A stretch of 64,000 nucleotides of DNA from Metallyticus violacea (lineage: Eukaryota; Arthropoda; Insecta; Mantodea; Metallyticidae): positions 141,673,001 through 141,737,000 of the forward strand of contig CM060831.1 of assembly GCA_030762175.1 (NCBI GenBank), written 5' to 3'. This document shows, piece after piece, positions 46,836-58,440 of the stretch. Each line of letters opens with the position of its first letter. The stretch's first letter is position 1. Below the pieces are notes generated by a model. That model ran no database searches. It had not been told where the DNA came from and worked only from the letters and a program-made list of their open reading frames with translations. The translations under genes and the position numbers were made by a program.

Positions 46836-47652
46836 TGAAGTGGTTTATATTAATTGTTGGCTGCCGCGGTGTTATTGCTGACGCTCCAGCGACAACAGTG
46901 TCTCTGGATGATTCCGCTATTTCATTGAGTGGAGCTCAATAGGACCGGGAGAGAAGTTGCGACATTATATATTTACGTAGTTTATTATGTCCAAATTCTA
47001 TTACCTTCTTTGTGTTTTCACGTATGATAGACTAGGTTATTTTGAGTGTTGACTTAATTGCCGCACATGAAACGTTCAGACGAGTACTGCGAACTGTTTA
47101 ACTGAGTCGCATTGAACGACTGAAGTGAGTAAGTCAACTGAATGCTAAGTGCCTGGCTTGATCGCGATTTAATTACTGCTTGCCTATGACTGCGTAAACT
47201 GAGGCTGCAACAACCGAGTGCTAATTGCAAGGCGTGAAATTCTTAAACTGCTTGGCTAAATGAATTTCTTAAACTGCTTACTGCGTCTATACTACTATAT
47301 AAAAACTTAGTGACTCTCTGAACTGCTTGAATTGGTCGACCCTGTGGGGTAACCGCCTTCTTATGTATCAAATTCGAATTGAAATTCGTTGCCTCGGAAA
47401 CGCCAGAAAAGACGCGCATCCTTGCGGCTTTCTTTAAAAATTCAAACACACTTTTTTCATTGACTGGTTCGGTTTTATGTACCACACACTTCATTCGGTA
47501 TACTTGAACGTAGAGACATATATATCGTTGGAGCATTTAAAAAGCTAAGGAATATGTTGGTAAGGGTCAGTGATAAAGAGAAAGATTAAAGATAGCCTAT
47601 TGCGTCCCTTAAGGGCAAAGACCTCCTAAGAAGTAGGGAAAGCTGGTTTTTT
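46836..47652. other. Intergenic sequence
   Basis: No recognised gene. The short phrase ctgcttg/actgctt recurs irregularly at 47160-47340. A minus frame at 47243-47536 carries no identified domain. Confidence 0.4.
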
Positions 47653-47667
47653 TCCTAACGTGGTGAG

Positions 47668-47960
47668 AGGTGTTGGAGGTGTAGTGGTAACCATACTTTC
47701 ATTCCAAACCCAAGATCGCGGGTTCGAACCCGGCCATAACCGATGGATTTTTTGGGGCGTAAAAATCCTAAGTATGGCTTCCTTCGGAAGAGAAGTAAAG
47801 CCGTGGGTCCCGTGTCGTACATTTACGGCACGAAAAAGAACCTCTAGCCTGAAAGAAAGGCCTTTGAGAAAAATTTGTCGGTCGTTCCACGTCTTGAATA
47901 GAATGAGACGTTGATGACCTGAGATGTTAAAGAGCGTCCATAAATAAACAAATAAAAAAC
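47668..47960 (+). repeat. SINE family A with perfect 15-bp target-site duplication
   Basis: Full-length copy: head ggtgttggaggtgtagtggtaacc, B-box cgggttcgaacccgg, body cttcggaagagaagtaaagccgtgg, tail ataaataaacaaataaa. The direct repeat TCCTAACGTGGTGAG lies at 47653-47667 and 47961-47975 without mismatch, pointing to a comparatively young insertion. Confidence 0.95.
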
Positions 47961-47975
47961 TCCTAACGTGGTGAG

Positions 47976-48400
47976 CTTTTCCATGCTAGTTGTTCGTATG
48001 CTGTTTAAGACACTCTGACTTATTTGTTCTTTAGTTACTCCATTTCTCACTGCACTAGTTGCTTCTCGAGAGATTTTCACTTTTCGCTTCCTTTTGCTAC
48101 TCTTGACCAATCTGGGCCTTGAAGAGGTCTGTTCATCTTCTTCTGGGTCCGCCTTTCTCCTATCCGGGGTCCCACATGGAGATCTTGTAGGTCCACCTAT
48201 TGTCCTGCATTATTGCGACGAAACCGCTCCTTTATCATTTGCTTCTGGTAGCTATTTGTGCTATGTCTGTTGTCTGAGATAACTGGTTTGATAATACTAC
48301 AGGTATTTTGTCCTTCAGAGTTATTCCCAGGATCTTGCTTTGCATTTTTCTTTGCCATATTTGAATTTTGTTCCTTGGTATGATGATGGGGTTGCATAAA
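47976..48400 (-). pseudogene. Coding-like minus-strand fragment, family unknown
   Basis: Two minus frames look protein-like in composition and follow each other. The first is 48397-48197, rich in N, Q and K (contains SYQKQMIKERFRRNNAGQ). The second is 48165-47976, with SSKRKRKVKISREATS and RNGVTKEQISQSVLNSIRTT. They are separated by a frame change. The basic, hydrophilic composition would suit a retroelement Gag or a nuclear protein, but I recognise no domain. SINE A is inserted at its 3' side with TSD, so it predates that insertion. Confidence 0.3.
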
Positions 48401-48596
48401 TATACATAATTATACTTTATTGGGGTGGATCGGAGGAACGGTTTCGTCCTGCAAGCCCAAGCACGGAACAACAAACATCTCTAATCTGATGCTATACACC
48501 CCGGAGAGTACTTCCTAAGATTTCTCTATTACGAGATATTAATTTCTTAAGAGATCAATAATGCTATGAGTACTTAAAACTAGTTTAACCACCTAC

Positions 48597-48901
48597 TTTC
48601 TTTTCTTTATAGCCTTATACAGCCCCATGTGGGCCTTTGGCTTACCGCGACCACCGCTCCATCATATGATTTCAGTGGTATAGTTCACTATTGCAGGGGG
48701 CATGTGATCAGCATACCGCATCCCGCCGATCGCTATATCGGAGATCCCCACCTCTCTATCAGGCAGCTTCCCAATTGTCCTCACGAGGGTGGGTGAACCC
48801 CGTTGCAGACCTCCCTAACTTAGAAAAATTCCTAAGTAGGTACCGGGAAACTCGGATCTTCCCGCCCGCAGTCAGCAACGCCAACCACTAGACCAAGGAG
48901 G
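48597..48901 (-). repeat. SINE family C with target-site duplication
   Basis: Reading leftward the copy starts cctccttggtctagtggttgg and has the body gaggacaattgggaagctgcctgatagagagg with gcaatagtgaactataccac, ending in an A/G-rich tail (aaagaaaag). A 10-bp direct repeat with one mismatch (AACCACCTAC at 48587-48596, AACCACCAAC at 48902-48911) flanks it. Confidence 0.88.
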
Positions 48902-48911
48902 AACCACCAAC

Positions 48912-49740
48912 TGTATAGGGTTGTTTGTATATGTAAATTGTTCTTTCACACTATCCGTGTGTAGGACTTAAAGTTGGAAATATGAAACATTTGTTGAATT
49001 GGAAGCCTGGGTAACATTACGAGTCGCCTTTTAAGGAATAAATCTCTCCTAGAGAAACCATAGGGAGATTTCCGGCGTATACAGAATCAAGAAGCTCAGC
49101 TCAGTCCTGAAGGCTGAAGATCGTGATTCGAATTCCGGCCTTGACCAATATTTTTCAAGTCTGATTCTTGATTTCCAACTTATACGAAACACTGTTAGCA
49201 TAAAAGAACAATTTCCCATTCTCATTTATGCTAAATGTGTCATGATAATGGTTCTATATTATTATCATGAAATGTTTTCATGCTCAAAATTATGGCAGGA
49301 GACTATCAATTATGTAAAGAGATAATTAATTAAATTACGTGAAATAGGAACCAAAATGTCATGGTTCATGACCTTTCTGCCTTAATATGTTTGTGGTTAC
49401 ATAATTCTCAATACTCCGGTCCTTTTTCTCTGCAAATATATGAGTTATCCTTGAAAGGAATTCTTGACATTTTATGTTTTTACCTCTCCTTTCTCTATAA
49501 CCCTTTAACATACCGCGACATTCCACTGAGGTTGATATTTTCATAAAAGTAGAAGGAAGACGGTCGTAAATGAAGATTTGCCCACACATCATACGATCCA
49601 CGATTTCGCGTAAACTAAAATGGAATTAAGGGAGTATAAAAACGAGTTTTAAGTATAATAAATAACAGTAAATTGTATTACTATTAAAATATTACATCGT
49701 TCTATATTACCACAACACAGCTAAAAATAGCCAAATCCTG
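48912..49740. other. Intergenic sequence
   Basis: Apart from a tRNA-like group E copy at 49075-49190 nothing is recognised. Antisense frames near 49360-49600 have no domain. Confidence 0.4.
49075..49190 (+). repeat. tRNA-like repeat group E
   Basis: ctgaaggctgaagatcgtgattcgaattccggccttgacc, followed by ttttcaagtctgattcttgatttcc, matches the reverse of 45810-45890. B-box-like gattcgaattcc is present; the A-box side (agctcagctcagtcc) is weak. Confidence 0.6.
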
Positions 49741-50348
49741 AAATTTACATTGATATCTCTGCATCGCGGCCCTTCTGTTGGGCTTCAGTTTCTAAAAAAT
49801 CCCATAAGAGGGCAGATAATTAACAGGCATATACGCAGTTTCCTTGAGAAAAACTAATATTAATGCCGTTAGAGCGACTTTTCAGACTTTGAGTTTCAGG
49901 TAAACCCTTTCCTGATAATCTGATTTCACTCGTTTTAAGAAAATATTTTTCTATTTTATTTCAATGGCATATATCGAGTCTCCTTTAAACAATTAAAAAT
50001 TGCGATCGCTAGCTCGCTTTTATCCCCACTACTTAAATTTCGGATTTTAGGTATATCTACACTCATAATGTCCCGATTTCCCTGATTTTCAGAATTTTTT
50101 CTTGTTTTTATTTAAATGGTACATACCGAATTCTGTTACGAAAAATATATTGGTGCCATTAGAGCGATTTTTAAAGTTTGAGTTTCAGGTAAACCCCCAT
50201 TCCTAATAGTCTGATTTTGCTAATTTCTGGAAACTATTTTTAGTGATTTATTTAATGATATGTGACGAGTTTCGTTGAGAAAAAACAAAAATTGCGGTCA
50301 CTACAGCGATTTTTACATTTTTGCTTTAGGTTAACCCCTTGTTTATTT
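49741..50348 (-). repeat. Tandem repeat array, ~142-bp period, inverted relative to 12.0 kb
   Basis: The (t)agagcgattttt / ctcgctttt word recurs at about 49872, 50013, 50162 and 50305, giving spacings of 141, 149 and 143 bp. Intervening words gtttcaggtaaaccc, tgattttc-gaaa, tttatttaaatgg(t/c)a(c/t)at and gagtttc(g/c)ttgagaaaaa are the reverse complements of those in the 12.0-12.6 kb array. The LINE 3' end follows directly at its right side. Confidence 0.85.
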
Positions 50349-50374
50349 TAATAGTTATATATCTAGTTTTATTT

Positions 50375-50430
50375 AAAATAAATGCTACATGTGTACATGC
50401 TAATATCGTCCTTAGAACAATCAAAATGTC

Positions 50431-50463
<33 letters not shown>

Positions 50464-50797
50464 ACACACACACACCTACATACGTACACATCTACATGCA
50501 TACATACATACATACATACATACATACATACATACATACATACATACGTACATACACACACATACCTACATACGTACACATCTACATGCATACATACAAA
50601 TATACAAACAAATCGATATATTTATGTTTTCTGTTAATAATTGTATATACAAATACATACACATTAATGCAACCCTTACTCTTGAGCCCCTTTCCATTAA
50701 CTTACCCCTCCTCCCCAGCTCCCTTCTCTTCACTATAGCCATTAACCTTCTTTGTCGTGGCTTTTCTAGAAACATTCCCAATTTGTGTGAGTATCTG
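50375..50797 (-). mobile_element. Non-LTR retrotransposon 3' end (LINE copy 3, 5'-truncated)
   Basis: The sense strand (minus) ends its frame with LGMFLEKPRQRRLMAIVKRR, almost identical to copy 2, then has a 3' UTR in which the (TATG/TGTG)n tract has expanded to over 120 bp (50430-50550). The frames with (TH)n or (IHTY)n on the plus strand are this microsatellite. It was truncated during insertion at about 50797. Confidence 0.85.
50430..50550. repeat. (CA)n / (CATA)n microsatellite within the LINE 3' UTR
   Basis: CA repeats at about 50430-50476 are followed by CATA repeats at 50495-50550. The shorter tracts at equivalent places in the other two LINE copies show that this microsatellite grew from a LINE-borne seed. 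Confidence 0.93.
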
Positions 50798-52479
50798 GCA
50801 ATTCTTCATAAAAACATTTTAAACTGTTGTGCCAGCGTCACTCATGATACCCGCAGACGACAACGAGAATAGGCAAATTAGTTCATATTTCACTGCGTCG
50901 CTCTGTAGTAGATGTTATCATTAGTAAGTTTTTAAGGCAGTTTTGTTTGAAAGTTTCTCGTCTCCCTTACAGAAATCTCTTGTTAGGCTGCAAGTGCAGT
51001 CAACAAACGCCAAGTCTGTTTTGCCACTTAACACAGAACAGAAACATTCCTGTGGGCTGAGCGATGCTTGGAATGAAGTTACAATATTAACAGAGTTACG
51101 TCACTCTGGCGCGATTTGTCTAATCGAGCGATGGAGCGGTCTCCTTCCCACCCCCACACACCACCCCTTCCGCTCTGTCATTTCGGTTTACGTTTCGCCT
51201 TCATCTTCCCTCTGGAATAGCTCATGACACCTTCATTAAATCTTGCCGACTTTTGGCAGGTCGATCGCGAAAAACTTAATTTGAAAATCCAGTTCAATTA
51301 AAGTGTGTTTGACAAGGTTGTTAGACGTTGTGACGAGAACAAGAAGAGAGGTGTGGGTACAAGATTATGTTCACTTAAGAGGGCGAAAGAAAGCACAAAG
51401 AATCAAATTTGAAAGAGCGGTTTAATCAGCCACTTAGTGTTTACAATGTAGGTTCCCTTCTTTGACGTACTGCAAATGAGCGGAATTGTTGCAGCGTTTT
51501 CTTTGAAGCCCCAACAGGCATATCATAGCAGAATTAATTAACTTCGTGAAGTCTTTATATAATATATTTTTTATTTTTAATTTGCCAAGAACAATTCCAA
51601 AGCACACTATATTAATTACAGAGAATATCTTTGAAGTTAACGTTAAAAAGAAGTTGCAAAATCGGGATGTATTTAGTTAACACAAGAAATATCGTTCCAT
51701 TTAAAGGATATCGAAACCAAATCAGTCAAGAATATTACAAGACAAGAAAATTCTTTCGTTTTCTGAGCATTAATAAAGAGAACTTTCTCGCAGGCGAAGA
51801 GCTGCATTTAGTCATTCAAAACGTCACATGTTTAATTTGTCTTTTGAATATTTGATTTTTAATAATATTGGTCGACATCAATTTCCTCCCTTAAATATGA
51901 TAGTACATTCCTCGTAGATTTCATGATGCCCAAAAAATTTCTCTGTCCGTACCATTAAACCATCGTCGTGCGTCGGGTGAATGTGCCCAAGGAATTCCCG
52001 CCCGCTCGATACCCTAAACCGTTCATTGTACCTTATTATAACTTAAAATAAATTTTATTCATTATTTATTTATTGGTTAATGAACAAATAATTATATTTA
52101 CTCTTATTCTTTTTAATTTTACTACTAAGTACAAGTATCTTAGAACTATGTTGCGGCTACTTTTGTGGTTCGTTGCAGCTTCTAGAAAGAAACGCGGAAA
52201 CTGTGCTATATTGTTACTGAACAAAGACAAAATTAAATTTATATTTTTTAAAGCCAAGATAAAACTCTCGAAAAACTCGCGGTGATCACCGCTGCGTTCA
52301 CCAAGATTAAAGTACGATAAATTGTCACAGAAGGAATCGAGAGAACGGGTTCTAATTAATGGAGCTGGGCGTTGTTTTATTTTTTTATATTGCGAAAGCT
52401 ACACTATCTATATAGTTAATGATAAGTAGTACATTTTATTTTAATAGTCTTAAGTTTCCACAATGGCAAAAAAAAAAAA
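50798..52479. other. Intergenic sequence
   Basis: No recognised gene. The segment 51100-51240 is GC-richer. Frames at 50943-51227, 51631-51855 and 52066-52285 carry no identifiable domain. Confidence 0.4.
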
Positions 52480-53400
52480 AAAATTAGTTCATCCCCAGAT
52501 TCTACGTGTCGATCGGAAAACTTCGGAGACGCTCGTAAATGCGCATGCAGCGACTGGCACACTGTAATGGACACTTTGCCTGTAATTGTCACAATCATAA
52601 GCATCTGGAAAGAGAGCGTTAGGGTAGAGTAGCGGTAGCCCAGCAGTTTAGAAGGCATTGTCTTCTATGTAAACTTGGGATTCAAATCCCACATTTTTTA
52701 TTTTTAATTATTGGTATTATAAATGTATATGTAGAACATTATAATGCCTTAATATCATATTACATTTTAACGTATCATTGGAGTTTTATGATATTACCTA
52801 TGCATACACAAAAACGTAATCGCAAACTAACCTGTTTTTTACAAATAAATAACTACATGAACAGAAACATTATCTTCTAACGTGAAAACACACAGAAATA
52901 AACACCAATTAACATCGGGTGTACAAACCCTCAGTATGTATAACAGCGCTCAATCTTTGGGGCATAGACAATATCGAATTTCTACTGTAGTGTGGACGAG
53001 AGGCTACAACATCCCGGGCTTCTTGAACTTGTGCTCATAAACCATCTTTTGTCCTTCGTGGAGGAAATGCGTGTACAGCATATTGCATTTATATAGAACA
53101 AATACTTAAAGGAATATTATAATGTTAACATTGAAGATTGCTGTGTATGGGAAACAATATTAAGAAACTAATTTATAATAATATTTTATATAAGCTTATT
53201 AAAGAAGATTGTTCAATTCGGGAAGCGAACGTGCGCTCTTAACCTCGGCATCATTGCACACACTGCTACAGAGCTAACAGAAGATACGTGCTAGACAGTG
53301 TCTTGAGTGCATGCCATATAACGCAACTGCTACAGGGAATACACAGGCTTGCTGGTTACCTTACGAACCGCACATTGTAAAGAATAAGAATTTCAAGAAT
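52480..53400 (-). repeat. Composite repeat R36/R53, copy 2 (no SINE)
   Basis: Inverted homologue of 36010-37265. On the minus strand it includes GLXAQ-QEAXDVVASRPHY-like wording around 52990-53040, matching the transposase-like piece of copy 1. It also has ACCCTAACGCTCTCTTT followed by atgcttatgattgtga, and the tRNA-like module near 52635-52690. It shows the pre-insertion state at the SINE B site. Confidence 0.75.
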
Positions 53401-53423
53401 GTTGCATTCAAGAGGGATTTTTT

Positions 53424-53469
53424 TTTGTTTGTTTGTTTGTTTGTTTGTTTGTTTTTTTTTTTTTTTTTG
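53424..53469. repeat. (TTTG)n and poly-T tract
   Basis: About seven TTTG units are followed by a run of T. It lies between R36/R53 copy 2 and SINE A. Confidence 0.95.
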
Positions 53470-53555
53470 CATTTGAAAATGTGTGTAACCACTTTTTGGG
53501 GAACAAAAAATCACAGATTTTTGCGGAAATTGTGGAAAACGAGGTGCAGTTTTTG

Positions 53556-53834
53556 AGTTATTTACGGACGCTCTTTAACATCTCAAGTCATCAGCGTCTC
53601 ATTCTATTCAAGACGTGGAACGACCGACAAATTTTGCTCAAAGACCTTTCTTTCAGGCTTGAGGTTCTTTTTCGTGCCGTAAATGTACGACACGGGACCC
53701 ACGGCTTTACTTCCCTTCCGAAGGAAGTCATACTTAGAATTTTTACGCCCGAAAAAATCCATCGATCCTGACCGGGTTTGAACCCGCGACCTTGGGTTTA
53801 GAAGGCAAGTATGGTTACCATTCCACCACTAGGA
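53556..53834 (-). repeat. SINE family A
   Basis: Minus-strand copy close to consensus, with B-box gggttcaaacccggtc and head tgtcctagtggtggaatggtaacc. The frame at 53433-53771 runs through it and is not a gene. Confidence 0.92.
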
Positions 53835-54807
53835 CAGACTAGCTCAATGGAGAAGAGATATAGTGGCTCTTATATGGGAGATCCCAAAGGAACATTGCAA
53901 CAAACACAAGGAAATAAAATGAGTTATTCGTGATATTTTAGTTGATTGTTAAGTTGAATGATATATCAAGCTTTTCGGGAAAGAAAACACCTTTTACTAC
54001 ATCAAACATACCTCACTTAAATATTGTATGTGCAAGAGCAGTTTAATTACCCTATTCGGATTCAGCAAACTTAAAATCGGTATGGATTTTTTCAGGGATA
54101 GTCCCCCCCCCTACCCGGCCAGTTATCTTGTACAATGCCTGCCAACCAAGAGATTACAAATGTTTCACGGGCAAATTGACAGCACGACTCACCCACGCCA
54201 CTATTTTTACTGCTACCTTCTCAACCTCGGGAACACTGGAATGGTATTTTGCGCTTATTGTTTTCAATAGCAAACCAAAAGGAAATTTGAGTGTGTATTG
54301 GCACATTATTAACGGACGGGGTCCTTGGCAACTCGGCGTTCTGTAAACAGACACGAATAATTATTTATAGGTTGTTTAATGATTAGCATTTCTCAGGATT
54401 GTTTCCTTTGTTTTAGAGTAAATTTAAAACAGAAAGTCTACAAGAGCAATTCACGAAGTATCAAAGTTCTGGAGTGTGATGGTAAAACATAAGTGAAGTT
54501 TGAACGGGTGTTGCAAAACATTTTTCGGAAATGTCAGAATGTTTGAATGGCACTTGCCACAAACTGAAGCTGAAATAAAGACGAATTATTATTTTCGTAA
54601 TTATTTATTAATTATTAAGTTTACAATTTCATTTTTATAACCATAGTGTGCATCTCTTCCGAGAGAGAACCCAGTGTGTAGGAGACAAATGGCACATTAA
54701 CCGCAAGCAAGCTATATACTCTGTCACTGCAACGGCATAAAGTCATTTGCCGATCCGCCTTGTTATCATTATATAGTACTGTCAATTTTGCAGTCTAAAT
54801 AACTACA
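53835..54807. other. Intergenic sequence
   Basis: No recognised gene. A single TCTGTAAACAGA palindrome at 54340-54351 equals the core of the transposon subterminal repeat but lacks its flanks. Frames at 54028-54354 on both strands overlap and have no domain. Confidence 0.4.
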
Positions 54808-54809
54808 TA

Positions 54810-56075
54810 TGAGTGTAGGCTCATAAGTTTCCGGCCTCACGGATAGGGATTATTGCCTTCACAAATGCCCTATCTGGTGTCATACCTTATCTGTTAAGTA
54901 AATAATTGCAACTGTAACTTCCTCTCCGCTGTGTTCAGTTGTTCAGATATAATTGCATAAAGTTTCTACACATGGCTAAATTTCTACACATGGCTATGTG
55001 TAGAAAATTTTGGCATGTTTCGAACTGTTATTAAGTTCTTCACAAAAGAAGAACTTATTCCAAATTAAATTACACAGCGATTGGACAGTGTACATGGGGA
55101 AAGCATCCCCCTCATATTCTCCAGTAAAAGAATGAGCCAAACTTTTTCGAATGGGTCGAGAAAGCATTGAAGACGGAGAGCGTGCAGGTCGGCCCTTGGA
55201 AGTGCTCACTCCTGAAAACATCGCTCTTGCGGAAGGAGAAATTATGGAAGACCGGCGGCTCAAAGTTACACAAACTGCAGTAAGATTGGGCCGCTCTAAA
55301 ACACCAGTCCTTCGAATTATTCATGAACATTTAAACATGAATAAGGTTAATGCAAGATGGATACCTAGACTTCTTTATCAGTCCAAAAGCAGCAACGAGT
55401 TGTCAGCCGTTTTTGCAGCTCTGCCGTGGCAACGAGAGAGAAGTTCTGCAAAGCATTGTTACAGGAAATGAAACTATGGTCCTCTACCTGGTCCAAAAGA
55501 GAATCAATGGAATGGCAGGCGTAAACCTGAAGAAGCACCGCCTCTAAGACCAAGATCATGGCCACAATCTTATGGGACTGTGAAGGAATACTCTTCATTG
55601 ACTTCAAAGAGAGGAACACTACAGTAAACGGGGAGCACTAAGGTGGCCTACTGCACAGACTACGTACTTTCATTAAAAACAAAAGGCGAGGAAAGCTGAG
55701 CGATGGTGTGCACCTTCACGACAACGCGTCTGTGCACACAGCTGTTGTTGCAAAGGTAGTTGTGAAGAAATGTGGCTTCAAGGAGATCGATCATCCACAC
55801 TACAGCCCAGATATAGCTCCCAGTGACCATTTCCTCTTCTGAAAACTCAAGAAGGACCTTCGAGGAAGGAAATTTAAGTGTGACGAAGAAGTGATGGATA
55901 CTGTTTATGCCCTATTTGCAGATACGACTTCGGACTATTTTTAAGGGGAGAATGAAATGTTAATTCAAAATCTAAAAAGTGTATTCAAGAGTAACTATAT
56001 TGAAAAGTGAAATATAGTTCTTGTCTTAATCATATCTAGAAAATGGTTAGGGCGGAAATTATGCACCTACTCTTG
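54810..56075 (+). pseudogene. Mariner element, best-preserved copy, inactive transposase
   Basis: The element is 1,266 bp, the usual size, between TA target sites (54808-54809, 56076-56077). Its TIRs share TAGG--CATAA-TTTCCG. Translated pieces run in order: EWAKLF (another frame) then RMGRESIEDGERAGRP (55148-55200), a second helix-turn-helix with RRLKVTQTAVRLGRSKTP, and HEHLNMNKVNARWIPRLL. Next are TGNETMVLYL (first catalytic position is N, codon 55467-55469), LHDNASVHTA (second D, 55720-55722) and HYSPDIAPSDHFLF (third D, 55825-55827). The last two aspartates are 34 residues apart, the DD34D signature of mariner. At least two frameshifts and a stop after DHFLF (55840-55842) break it. Irritans-like TIR wording is suggestive only. 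Confidence 0.9.
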
Positions 56076-56077
56076 TA

Positions 56078-56321
56078 TTTAACATAATTTAGTCAAAATC
56101 ACTCCAATATAGATATAGATGGGTAATTGATTACATTTTATGTTGGATATCCTTATCCCGAGCACAACTATTTTATTATTTTTTATCTTTAAAGAGGGTG
56201 AGATTGTTTTCTATCATTGTGCGACAACCTGGTTGTTACTGCTTGAATTTGCACAGGATTACACCGAAACACATCTAATGAGCGGAGTAGTTGCTTTTGG
56301 TAATAAAAGGTTTCTGTTTTG
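56078..56321. other. Intergenic sequence
   Basis: Short AT-rich stretch between mariner and SINE A; nothing recognised. Confidence 0.4.
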
Positions 56322-56576
56322 TTGATTGATCTTTAACGTCTCAAGTGATCAGCATCCCATTCTATTCACTTTGCTCAGGGGCCTCTTCTTTTAAGCTTGA
56401 GGTTCTTTATCGTGCCGTAAATGTACCACACGGTACCCAGGCTTTACTTCCCTTCCTAAGGAAGCCATAATTAGAATTTTTACGCCCGAAAAATATCTAT
56501 CTACCCTGGCCGGAATTGAACCCGCAATCTTGGGTTTGGAAGGCAAGTATGGTTACCACTACACAATCGGGACCGA
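56322..56576 (-). repeat. SINE family A with an internal deletion
   Basis: Minus-strand copy: head cggtcccgattgtgtagtggtaacc, B-box gggttcaattccggcc, body with cttccttaggaagggaagtaaagcc. It lacks about 25 bp between tcctattc and ttgctcagggg that other A copies have (the gggcgtgaaacggccgacaaat block). Confidence 0.88.
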
Positions 56577-57630
56577 CATAAATGCTTTCAAAATCATGTA
56601 TATCCTCCAATATATAATTATCAATAATTACCTCGACTACTGGAAAGTGTCTGCCAGATAGCTTTCTGAAATCCTTATCCAGGAACAAAAGCGTGTTCGT
56701 GTGAAATTATGGCAGAGGCTCCTGGCTGTCTACGTAAGTGAGAAGAGAATTTTTTACGTGATGACACTTTAGTCCATCACTGAATTAAAAAAGGGAAGCT
56801 ACTTCTGAAAGGCACAATTGACGCTTCTCAGCTAGAAAGTCCCTTGTGATTGTGTGTGGTTTTTGGGGGGGTTGGGATTCCTTGGTTATTTTGTTGTTTA
56901 ATTTTCTTCATGAACAAAGAACAGTGATATCTGTCTACACCTGGAAGATTCTGAATGAGGTAAAACGTGTCTGTCGCAACGAACGACGTAGGCAACCAAC
57001 CCGAGAAGTCATTGTTTTCTACAATGCTGAGGAAAACTTGGAGAAACTCATTGGGCACCCCTGAAACATTCTCCTTACAATTTTATTGCCACGCGATTCA
57101 TTTAATTGGTCACTTAAAGAAGCGTGCGGAGAACTGCAGTTCAACGCTGACGTTGGGGTGGAGAAGTTAAAAACTATTTATGAACACCTCCATTTACTTT
57201 CTTCGAGGATGAAATAAATAAATTGACAATTTAATGAAAAAAACGTTTTTTTTTTTTTCAAATCAGGAGAGTGTGATTAAAAGTGATGCACATTTCTTAT
57301 CTTTTTATTGGTCCCATAAAAGTTTTAAAAAATGTGTTTATATGTTATCACCTTCGTAAATTTATGATTAATTTCCTTATTTTAGATATTGTTATTTTCT
57401 AGTGTCCAAAAAGGTATTAATACATAGTTAGGGTCAGACATTTTGATCACTTGATGTACTTATATGCGGTATCATATTACGCAGTTGACCAAAAATCTCT
57501 GCCTGCACAATTTCTATCGCTGACAAGAATTAAATGCGCAATAAATAAAGTTAAAGCAAGAACTAGTTATTGTAAGAAGTTATAGAGGGGCTTACTAAGC
57601 TTGTAGAGTGACTTTTTACTAGTGTTAGCT
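56577..57630. other. Intergenic sequence
   Basis: No recognised gene. Frames at 56828-57064 and 56967-57170 overlap antisense; the plus one (ILNEVKRVCRNERRRQPTRE wording) looks protein-like but matches no family I know. Confidence 0.4.
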
Positions 57631-57639
57631 AATAAAATA

Positions 57640-58440
57640 TGAGCATAGCAAATTTAAACTGGAAAATAGTACAACTGCAGCGGTGCGGAAAATATTACAG
57701 ATCTTCGGCGTAGATACTGTGAATGAACGGGAGGTGCAAATATGGTTTACGAAGTTCAAGCAAGGCAACGAACTCTCAAGGATGGCAATGGACAGGAAGA
57801 CCAATGAGACTCTCTTAGAGATTATTGGATCGAGCAACAATCGGGTTTAAGAGTACGTGTTGCAGCAATTCAACGTCAGTACAAAAATCATACAGGTACA
57901 TCTTCGTCAGCTAGGAAAACGATATGAAACTCCATCGTTGGATTTCACACGAGTTGACAATGACTCAGAAGGTTGCATGAGAATATTTGTCGCTTCAGCA
58001 TAAGGACCTGATGACGGAGATGAATTCTGTACGACCTTCCAAGACGTCATGGCCTGGTTAGCACCTCACGAACCTATCGTATCATGCTCTGTGTTTGGTA
58101 AACTGCGGGATGAACTACTGGTAGCCTGCCAAACAGTCACGACTTGTTTACTCTAACCAGCTGTAATGTGTGCGTGAAGAGTGAGTGAAACTTGCATCTG
58201 TGAGTGGCAAACGTGTTGTTCCTTTGCTTGATAATGCAAAACCACTAGCTAAGGCATCTTGAGAAACCATTGTCCATCTTATTTGGGAGACTTTAATGCA
58301 CCCATTATATTCCCCAAGTCTTTGCCCGATTAGTATATCACCTTTTTCTTTCTTTACACAATCACCGCCTAGAGTACAAATCAATTCCGATTTGGAAACT
58401 ACATTTGTCTCTAAGGAGCTCTATTACAGCTAAGCAATTA
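57640..58440 (+). pseudogene. Mariner-like transposase relic
   Basis: Reading frame pieces start with TAAVRKILQIFGVDTVNERE and VQIWFTKFKQGNE (about 57665-57765), the first helix-turn-helix of a mariner subfamily with the EATRKIC-VYG type N-terminus. Late pieces (58190-58430) include KRVVPLLDNAKPLAKASRET (second catalytic D in LLDNA), HLIWETLMHPLYSPSLCP (SPD replaced by SPS) and a terminal SKELYY. The middle (57840-58180) is scrambled by frameshifts, with RVDNDSEGCMRIF resembling the region before the first aspartate. Inactive. Confidence 0.75.

Noticed and set aside
48420..48480. Additional SINE or tRNA-like fragment
   Set aside because: ggggtggatcggagg and a nearby gttt-cg block looked box-like, but spacing and wording do not fit an A/B-box pair.
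50339..50872. 177-codon plus frame rich in TH and IHTY repeats
   Set aside because: It is translation of the CA/CATA microsatellite and antisense LINE 3' end.
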